5,922 nucleotides of DNA from CAZWVM01 sp964637705. GTDB taxonomy: Bacteria > UBA8481. Where the stretch lies: positions 1-5,922 of the forward strand of contig CAZWVM010000209.1 of the NCBI GenBank assembly GCA_964637705.1, read 5' to 3'. The stretch's first letter is position 1; each line of letters opens with the position of its first letter. Of this stretch, positions 1 through 4,933 are shown in pieces. A model generated the notes under the pieces. The model had not been told where the DNA came from. It did no database searches and saw nothing but the letters and a program-made list of their open reading frames with translations. The translations under genes and the position numbers were made by a program.

Positions 1-1361
1 ACGTCCTGCAGATCTACGAGAAGGAGAAGCCGGAGGGCGTGATCGTGCAGTTCGGGGGCCAGACGCCCCTGAACATCGCGAAGGAACTGGAGGCCGAGGG
101 CGTCAGGATCCTCGGGACCACCACCGACGTGATCGACCTCGCGGAGGACCGTGACCGGTTCAAGAAGACGATGGAGAGGCTGGGAATCCCGATGCCGAAG
201 GCAGGCATGGCGTCGACTCTGGACGAAGCGCTCGCCGCCGCGAAGGAGATCGGATACCCGGTCATCGTGCGGCCCTCCTACGTGCTCGGAGGACGCGGGA
301 TGGAGGTCGTGTACGACGAGGAGTCGCTGCGGCGGTACGTGGCCGCGGCGACGGGCGTCACGCCCGACCGGCCGATCCTGATCGACCGGTTCCTGGAGAA
401 TGCGATCGAGGCGGAGGCGGACGCGATCGCGGACGGCACCGACGCCTTCGTTCCGGCCGTCATGGAGCACATCGAACTCGCGGGCATCCACTCCGGCGAC
501 TCGGCCTGCGTCCTCCCGCCGGAGACGCTTCCGCGCTCCATCAGCCGCGTCATCCGCGAATACACCTCCCGGATCGCGCGGGAACTGGGCGTCGTCGGCC
601 TCATGAACATCCAGTACGCCGTTCTCGACAACGAGGTCTTCGTGCTGGAGGCGAACCCGCGCGCGTCACGTACGGTGCCGCTCGTCTCCAAGGTCGCGAA
701 CGTTCAGATGGCCAGGATCGCGACCGAGATCATGGCGGGCGGAAAAAAACTCACCTCCTTCCAGCTCAAACCGGGCGCGATCCCCTTCTGCGGCGTGAAG
801 GAGTCGGTCTTCCCGTTCAACATGATGCCGGAGGTCGATCCGGTCCTGGGGCCGGAGATGCGCTCGACCGGCGAGGTGCTGGGGATGGACGAGTATTTCG
901 GCCTGGCCTTTTTCAAGGCCCAGGACGCGGCCAAGCAGACGCTCCCGACCTCGGGCACCGTTCTCATCACGGTCGCCCCGAAGGATCACCGGTCGGTCCT
1001 GGAGGCCGCGCGCATCCTCTCCCGCGAGGGATTCGAACTGCGCGCGACGGAGGGCACGGCGGGGTTCCTGCGCGGCGAGGGCCTGCGCGTGACGCGGATC
1101 TCCAAGCTCCACGAGGGGCGGCCGCACATCCTCGACGCCATCACCAACGGCGAGATCCAGCTGGTCATCAACACGCCGGCCGGCAAGGCCAGCCAGGAGG
1201 ACGACTCCTACATCCGCAAGGCCGCGATCAAGCACAAGGTGCCCTACATCACGACGACGGCCGCCGCCGTCGCGGCCGCCAAGGGCATCGCCGACTTCCG
1301 CAAGCGCGGCACCTCGGTTCGATCACTGCAGGAATACCACGCCGCCATCAAGCCTCAGTAA
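1..1361 (+). CDS. carB: Carbamoyl-phosphate synthase large subunit, C-terminal part (5' end outside window)
   Basis: CarB makes carbamoyl phosphate from bicarbonate, ammonia supplied by the CarA glutaminase, and two ATP. The product feeds pyrimidine and arginine synthesis in the cytoplasm. The reading frame is open from base 3 to a TAA at 1359-1361 and shows 452 residues, roughly the last 40% of a protein usually near 1,070 residues. Visible order (first whole codon = residue 1): QFGGQTPLNIA near 15-26; the second ATP-grasp domain with the CPSase signature YPVIVRPSYVLGGRGM near 85-100; MEHIELAGIHSGDSAC near 154-169; the second CPSase signature VLEANPRAS near 214-222; GPEMRSTGEV near 283-292; then a C-terminal MGS-like allosteric domain from about 317. 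That domain keeps ATEGTA and KLHEGRPHI, which in E. coli line the UMP/IMP site, although E. coli INTTSG reads INTPAG here. The end SLQEYHAAIK matches the usual CarB tail, so the 3' end is intact. No frameshift is seen. Confidence 0.97.
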   Translation, partial: VLQIYEKEKPEGVIVQFGGQTPLNIAKELEAEGVRILGTTTDVIDLAEDRDRFKKTMERLGIPMPKAGMASTLDEALAAAKEIGYPVIVRPSYVLGGRGMEVVYDEESLRRYVAAATGVTPDRPILIDRFLENAIEAEADAIADGTDAFVPAVMEHIELAGIHSGDSACVLPPETLPRSISRVIREYTSRIARELGVVGLMNIQYAVLDNEVFVLEANPRASRTVPLVSKVANVQMARIATEIMAGGKKLTSFQLKPGAIPFCGVKESVFPFNMMPEVDPVLGPEMRSTGEVLGMDEYFGLAFFKAQDAAKQTLPTSGTVLITVAPKDHRSVLEAARILSREGFELRATEGTAGFLRGEGLRVTRISKLHEGRPHILDAITNGEIQLVINTPAGKASQEDDSYIRKAAIKHKVPYITTTAAAVAAAKGIADFRKRGTSVRSLQEYHAAIKPQ

Positions 1362-1367
1362 AACGGG

Positions 1368-1409
1368 GCGCGGAGCAGCACGGGTTTCCGAAGAATCGTC
1401 TCTCCGCGC
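1368..1409. repeat. Imperfect hairpin candidate after carB
   Basis: A perfect 8-base inverted repeat, gcgcggag at 1368-1375 and ctccgcgc at 1402-1409, starts 7 bases after the carB stop. The loop is long (26 bases) and no T-run follows on the plus strand. It could act as a transcript-end or 3'-stabilising structure for carB, but as an intrinsic terminator it is weak. In GC-rich DNA an 8-base arm may also occur by chance. Confidence 0.25.
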
Positions 1410-1443
1410 ATGATGGAGACCCTGTTCGTGCCCGATTCTTGCG

Positions 1444-1449
1444 TATAAT
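1444..1449 (+). promoter_or_regulatory. Candidate -10 box (TATAAT) for the secreted-protein gene
   Basis: An exact consensus TATAAT lies in otherwise GC-rich DNA, 82 bases after the carB stop. With a 17-base spacer the -35 position reads cctgtt (1421-1426), a poor match to TTGACA. The promoter would therefore depend on the -10 element or on an activator. Transcription would begin near base 1456. The hexamer overlaps the ATG at 1448, so if it is a real promoter that ATG cannot be the translation start. The ATG at 1484 would then have a leader of about 28 bases. Confidence 0.4.
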
Positions 1450-1483
1450 GAGGTCGATGGTCGGCAGTCGGCACAATGGCACG

Positions 1484-3367
1484 ATGCGGCGGCGGGGAGT
1501 AAACCTCCTTCTCATCGGCCTCCTCGTCGGATTCGCCACCCCGGCTGCCCGCGCCGCCAATAACGCTCAATTCGTCTCCCAACTCGTGCCCAGGGCCCTG
1601 ATCGCCGACACGACGTATACGGTCACCGTCACGATGAAGAACACGGGCACGGAGACCTGGACCGCGTCGGACTCCTATCGCCTCGGCTCCCAGAACCCCC
1701 AGGACAACCATACATGGCTCGGATGGACCAGCCGGGTCTTTCTGGCAGAGACGGACGCGGTCGCGCCCGGCGAGAGCAAGGCCTTCGTCATCGCCCTCTC
1801 GACCCCGGACACACCCGGCCGGTACGATTTCCAGTGGCGCATGGTCCGCGAAGGCGTGGAATGGTTCGGCGACTCGACGACAAACTGCTCCATTCCCGTC
1901 TACGTCATCGGGTCTCCCGTCGAATCCGTCAACACGCTCGACTTCTTTCTCTCCGATCACCTCGACTCGGGACTGACAGGCTCCCATGCCTCGAGCCAGG
2001 TCGTCGACGGGCTCAAGAACTATTACCTGAAATGGAGCGCGCAAGCCTTCGAGGTTCATGTGTGGGACGAGGACACGATCTACTGCCGGGAGGATCTCAC
2101 CTTTTCCAACGACTCCTACTACGTCTTCCAGCCCGGAAGCTGGATGAGGCGACAGATGGGCGTGGGTGAGCGCATCAACATGACCGGCAACGTGACCCAC
2201 TGGTACAACTCGTCGTTCGAGGTCTACGACTCCTATGTTTTTCCCTACTGGATGACACTCGAGGCCCACATCCCGGACCTCGATCTGGGCGGCGACATCG
2301 GCATCGAAGACGTGATCATCCTCCGCTACGACTACGGCTTCAACCACGAGAAGTTCTACTACAGCAAGGAATGGGGGTGGGTGCTCTGGGAGTGGTATTC
2401 GCCCACCAACCTCTTTCGCCAGGCCTCCCTCTTCAACCGGATCGGCCCGGCCGCGCCCGTGCCCGGGCAGGACTGCATGGGGTCCGTCGCCGTGGAACTA
2501 GCGCCCGGACAAGGGCAGACTCTCTCCGTCAGGGCGCCGCGCGAAACCCACGTGCTGGCCATTCCCGCCGGTGCCTTCCCCGAATCGATCCACGTGATCG
2601 CCTACGATCCCCCGGAAATGCCCTCGGCGCCCTGCCCCGGCGCGAATGTCGCCTTCACGGGGGCCGGGATCCGGACGACGGTCACGGGAAACCGCACCCC
2701 GGACACCCGGGTGCTCGTGACTCTCGCTTACACCGAGACCCACGCCGCCGGGCGCAGGGAGACCCACTTCGTGGTCGGCCGCTACCTGCCTCTCGCGAAC
2801 ACGTGGCAGGTCCTGGCATCGTCCGCGCATCCCGAAAGCAACGCGGTCGCGGCCTGGACTGACAGTTTCACCTGGTTCCAGGTCCTCGCGGTGGACTCGA
2901 ACGACATCCCGGTGCCGCGCGTCACGCTCTCGAAAACCAACCTGGTCCGCAACGAGACCTCGCTCCTCGACGGGCGAAGTTCCTCCGACTCCGACGACAC
3001 CCATCTCTCGTACCGGTGGTTCGTCTCCCCGGACAGCACGATCTCGCTTGCGGACTCGACGTGCTCCACCACGACCTTCTCGACCCCGACCGTCGGATTG
3101 TTCTCGATCGTGCTCCAGGTCTCCGATGCCGACACCTCGGCGCGATCGGAGACGTTCACCGTCCGCGTGGGCTCGTGGCGGGGCGACATCACGGGCGCCG
3201 GGGACGCTCCCGATGGGCGGGTGGACATCGCGGACGTGCAACGGCTCCGCCCCTGTTACGGGCTGAGGGAGAGCTCCACGGAATTCGAATCCTCCCTCGA
3301 CCTGGACCACGACGGCGCCGTCGGCATCGAGGACTACTTCATCCAGGCCGGGAACTACGGGAAGTAG
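1484..3367 (+). CDS. Secreted multidomain protein: NBR1-type Ig-like, unknown core, PKD-like and dockerin-like domains
   Basis: This is an exported protein of 627 residues with unknown overall function. I chose the ATG at 1484 because it opens directly into a textbook signal peptide: MRRRG, a hydrophobic stretch at 6-18, and probable cleavage after ARA at residue 24. In-frame starts at 1439 (TTG), 1448 and 1457 are possible, but none has a well-placed Shine-Dalgarno site. Residues 28-142 look like an NBR1-type Ig-like domain (KNTGTETW at 52-59, Y-x-L-G-S, WLGWTS, V-x-PGES, PGRYDFQWRM at 111-120, WFGDST). Residues 143-330 are a Trp/Tyr-rich segment I do not recognise. Residues 333-470 resemble a beta-rich secreted module (VLAIPAGAFPESIHV, then NTWQVLASS and a TDSFTWFQVLA ending). 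Residues 472-562 look PKD-like (LDGRSSSDSDDTHLSYRWFV, then VGLFSIVLQVSD). Residues 563-627 hold a dockerin-like pair (DGRVDIADV and DLDHDGAVGIEDY). No catalytic motif is visible, so adhesion, surface display or carbohydrate binding is inference. The TAG stop is at 3365-3367, five bases before the end of the convergent usp gene. Confidence 0.88.
   Translation: MRRRGVNLLLIGLLVGFATPAARAANNAQFVSQLVPRALIADTTYTVTVTMKNTGTETWTASDSYRLGSQNPQDNHTWLGWTSRVFLAETDAVAPGESKAFVIALSTPDTPGRYDFQWRMVREGVEWFGDSTTNCSIPVYVIGSPVESVNTLDFFLSDHLDSGLTGSHASSQVVDGLKNYYLKWSAQAFEVHVWDEDTIYCREDLTFSNDSYYVFQPGSWMRRQMGVGERINMTGNVTHWYNSSFEVYDSYVFPYWMTLEAHIPDLDLGGDIGIEDVIILRYDYGFNHEKFYYSKEWGWVLWEWYSPTNLFRQASLFNRIGPAAPVPGQDCMGSVAVELAPGQGQTLSVRAPRETHVLAIPAGAFPESIHVIAYDPPEMPSAPCPGANVAFTGAGIRTTVTGNRTPDTRVLVTLAYTETHAAGRRETHFVVGRYLPLANTWQVLASSAHPESNAVAAWTDSFTWFQVLAVDSNDIPVPRVTLSKTNLVRNETSLLDGRSSSDSDDTHLSYRWFVSPDSTISLADSTCSTTTFSTPTVGLFSIVLQVSDADTSARSETFTVRVGSWRGDITGAGDAPDGRVDIADVQRLRPCYGLRESSTEFESSLDLDHDGAVGIEDYFIQAGNYGK
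3182..3364 (+). other. Dockerin-like / EF-hand-type calcium-binding tail (within the secreted protein)
   Basis: The last 61 residues carry two Asp-rich loop-plus-helix units. The first, from GDITG at residue 567, continues through DGRVDIADVQRL; it has about four extra residues (GAGDAP) in the loop relative to a classic dockerin repeat. The second is DLDHDGAVGIEDYF at 606-619, with acidic residues at the expected calcium-ligand positions. Type I dockerins bind cohesins in cellulosomes. In many non-cellulolytic bacteria similar tails occur without a known cohesin partner, and no cohesin is seen in this window. Confidence 0.65.
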
Positions 3368-3372
3368 CGTCC

Positions 3373-4218
3373 CTATCGCGCCAACAGCACCGGCGTGGCG
3401 GTCCTGATGAGAAGTTCGAACGTGGTCGAACCCACGAGGAACTCGCGCACGCGAGTATGTCCGTAGGCGCCCATGACGAGAAGATCGAACTCGCCGTCGG
3501 AGATGAACTGGGCGATTTCCGGGGCCGGATAACCGTCGCGGAGAAAAACCTGGGTCTCGACCCCGGCGCCGCGGCAAAGCGTCGCAGCCTCGCCGCTCAC
3601 CGCCTTCCAATGATCCTTCTCGTCGTCGGTCGGGCAGACCGTCACGACGGTCAGATCGAGCCCGAGGTCGCGGGCAAGGGCGAAGGAGAGGACGAGGGCC
3701 TTCTTCGCGTGGACGCTCCCGTCGTAGGCGACCATGGCGCGCTCGAGGCGGCGCTCCGAGAGCGGCGTCACGAGGCAGGGCTTGTCGGAGCGGCGGACGA
3801 TCCACTCCACGCTCGGCCCGATCATGTCGACCTCGTAAGGCGCGTGCTCGCCGTGTTTCCCGAGGATGACGAGGTCGGCCTCCTTCTCTCGCTCCAGGAC
3901 CTGCGGCACCAGGTGCCCCTCGACGATGCGACCCTCGGACGCGACACCGAGGCTCCCCAGTCTCTCCTTCACGGCCTCCATGACGCGCCCGGCCTTCTCC
4001 CTCTGGATCGACTGCATCTGAGGCATGAGCGCCAGGTAGGGTTGCGCGCCCAGGGCCCCGCCGATGTCGGCGATGTAGGGCCCCTCCAGGGTGCGGGCGT
4101 CGAGGACGTGAAGAACCTCGATCGCGGCGCCGGACGCCGCGGCGATCCGCCCGGCATATCCAGCCGCCGCCAGCGCATGCTCGGATCCGTCGACGCAAAG
4201 GAGTATCCGCCTGATCAT
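3373..4218 (-). CDS. Tandem-domain universal stress protein (UspA family)
   Basis: This is a cytoplasmic protein of 281 residues with two fused UspA domains. Members of this family bind ATP or other nucleotides and are linked to survival under starvation, low oxygen or oxidative stress; the exact role here is unknown. Domain 1 (about 1-152) begins MIRRILLCVDGSEHA and ends ADLVILGKHG...KPCLVTP. Domain 2 (about 158-281) begins ERAMVAYDGSVHA and ends DLLVMGAYGHTRV...TPVLLAR. Domain 2 matches the ATP-binding pattern G-2x-G-9x-G-(S/T) exactly (G250, G253, G263, S264). Domain 1 has one extra residue (G120, G123, G134-P-S). The ATG at 4218 is chosen over the in-frame ATG at 4260 because it has a strong GGAGG six bases upstream and opens exactly at the first domain. 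It lies 78 bases after the CNMP gene on the same strand, so co-transcription is likely. Its stop is five bases from the stop of the convergent secreted-protein gene. Confidence 0.95.
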   Translation of the reverse strand: MIRRILLCVDGSEHALAAAGYAGRIAAASGAAIEVLHVLDARTLEGPYIADIGGALGAQPYLALMPQMQSIQREKAGRVMEAVKERLGSLGVASEGRIVEGHLVPQVLEREKEADLVILGKHGEHAPYEVDMIGPSVEWIVRRSDKPCLVTPLSERRLERAMVAYDGSVHAKKALVLSFALARDLGLDLTVVTVCPTDDEKDHWKAVSGEAATLCRGAGVETQVFLRDGYPAPEIAQFISDGEFDLLVMGAYGHTRVREFLVGSTTFELLIRTATPVLLAR

Positions 4219-4224
4219 GGTGTC

Positions 4225-4229
4225 CCTCC
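4225..4229 (-). promoter_or_regulatory. Shine-Dalgarno site of the usp gene
   Basis: On the minus strand GGAGG (inside gggaggg) sits six bases before the ATG at 4218. This is an optimal spacing and decides the start over the upstream in-frame ATG at 4260. Confidence 0.8.
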
Positions 4230-4255
4230 CCGGGCGCACGAGGCCCTCACCCGGG
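4229..4255 (-). promoter_or_regulatory. Possible hairpin at the usp ribosome binding site
   Basis: Cccggg occurs at 4229-4234 and again at 4250-4255. Because the hexamer is self-complementary, the two copies can pair as a 6-base stem with a 15-base loop. In the mRNA the downstream arm abuts and overlaps by one base the GGAGG of usp, so the fold could reduce ribosome access. It may equally be chance in GC-rich sequence. Confidence 0.2.
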
Positions 4256-4296
4256 ATCATAGCACAGGAGCCGGAATATTGCCGCGCGCGGGAGCT

Positions 4297-4746
4297 CTAC
4301 TTCTTCTTCAAAAGGTGGTAGATGACCTCGTACTGGTCGACGGCGCCGCGCAGGCGGCCGGTGACGATCCTGAGGATGCACTCGTAGAGATCGATGAGCA
4401 CGTCGGGCGCCTCGGCCCGCAGCCGCCGGATGCCCTGGCTCGAGAAGACGATGACGGTGGCGCCGGCATTGGTGTGGACCGTCGCGGTGCGGGTATTGCC
4501 CGAGAAGGGGGCGATCTCGCCGACGATGTTGCCCGGCCCGGCGACGGCGATCGCCTTCTCGCGCCCGTCGACCTTGCGGGAGATCACGAGTTCACCCTTG
4601 ACGACGACGTAAGCCTCGTCGCCGACGTCGCCCTCGCGGAAGATCGTCTCACCCGGCGCGAGGGTGCGACGCTGCGCGAAGCGAACGAGCGTCTCGCCGT
4701 GCTTTTCGAACAGCTCCAGGATCTCGTTTTCGTCCGGTCTCTTCAT
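4297..4746 (-). CDS. Stand-alone cyclic nucleotide-binding domain protein (CRP-type fold, no DNA-binding domain)
   Basis: This is a soluble protein of 149 residues that is essentially one cyclic nucleotide-binding domain. Residues 27-110 carry the family pattern: LAPGETIFREGDVGDEAYVVVKG, then PGNIVGEIAPF, then the phosphate-binding cassette ending NTRTATV. Glu77 (ribose 2'-OH contact in family members) and Arg86 (phosphate contact) are both present, so ligand binding looks intact. The residue after the arginine is Thr87. The C-terminal 40 residues predict as helices ending KKK. There is no helix-turn-helix, kinase, channel or other output domain, and CRP-type regulators are usually 200-230 residues. 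The ATG at 4746 is chosen because homology-like sequence starts there; the frame is open upstream to an ATG at 4902, but that extension looks non-conserved. Only a weak ggg lies before the start. The gene sits upstream of usp on the same strand, so a role in stress signalling through a protein partner is inferred, not shown. Confidence 0.9.
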   Translation of the reverse strand: MKRPDENEILELFEKHGETLVRFAQRRTLAPGETIFREGDVGDEAYVVVKGELVISRKVDGREKAIAVAGPGNIVGEIAPFSGNTRTATVHTNAGATVIVFSSQGIRRLRAEAPDVLIDLYECILRIVTGRLRGAVDQYEVIYHLLKKK

Positions 4747-4933
4747 GAGCCCATGATGGCACGCGCGGCCCGGAATACGCAAGGGATGTGCGAGAACAAA
4801 TACACATCTTGAAGCGCTTTCAGGGGGCTTTGCGCAGGTTTGTAACGATTGGCACGATCGCTCGGTTTCTTTGGATACGGAGTCCGCGTGCCTTTCATAC
4901 ACAGCACCGGCCGGAATCCGGCCGGCGCGCGCC
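4747..4933. other. Intergenic region between the CNMP and GGDEF genes
   Basis: This 187-base stretch is less GC-rich than its flanks in the middle (about 4795-4905) and should hold the promoter of the minus-strand CNMP-usp pair. I see no convincing -35/-10 pair; the best minus-strand candidate is TTGTTC, a 16-base gap, then TATTCC, which is weak. It also contains the 8-base palindrome aagcgctt at 4812-4819 and the hairpin at 4907-4925 listed separately. Confidence 0.5.
4907..4925 (-). terminator. GC-rich hairpin after the GGDEF gene, possible terminator
   Basis: Ccggccgg at 4907-4914 is repeated at 4918-4925 around the triplet aat. The octamer is self-complementary, so the two copies form a perfect 8-base all-G/C stem with a 3-base loop. 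It begins 8 bases beyond the stop of the GAF-GGDEF gene, where a terminator would be expected. On the minus strand it is followed by tgctgtgtatg, not a T-run, so it is not a classic intrinsic terminator. It could pause RNA polymerase or protect the 3' end. Confidence 0.45.

Noticed and set aside
1355..2347. Minus-strand open frame of about 330 codons opposite the secreted protein
   Set aside because: It overlaps the signal peptide and the recognisable Ig-like domain on the other strand. Its Val/Asp/Gly-rich composition is typical of an antisense shadow.
2498..4198. Long open frame on the minus strand (about 566 codons) spanning the secreted-protein and usp genes
   Set aside because: Its translation is Arg/Gly/Pro-rich with no domain, and it is antisense to one clear gene and out of frame with another. 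It is an artefact of high GC content and third-position bias.
3016..4812. Long plus-strand open frame (about 598 codons) opposite the usp and CNMP genes
   Set aside because: It lies antisense to two well-supported families and its product is low-complexity and unlike any known domain.
4812..4819. Palindrome aagcgctt as a possible operator upstream of the CNMP gene
   Set aside because: It is only eight bases, with imperfect extension and no second copy seen in the window. It may be chance, and the CNMP protein has no DNA-binding domain to act on it.
4747..4902. N-terminal extension of the CNMP protein to an ATG at 4902
   Set aside because: The 52 extra residues show no family resemblance and occupy the region where the promoter should lie. 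The domain begins naturally at the ATG at 4746.
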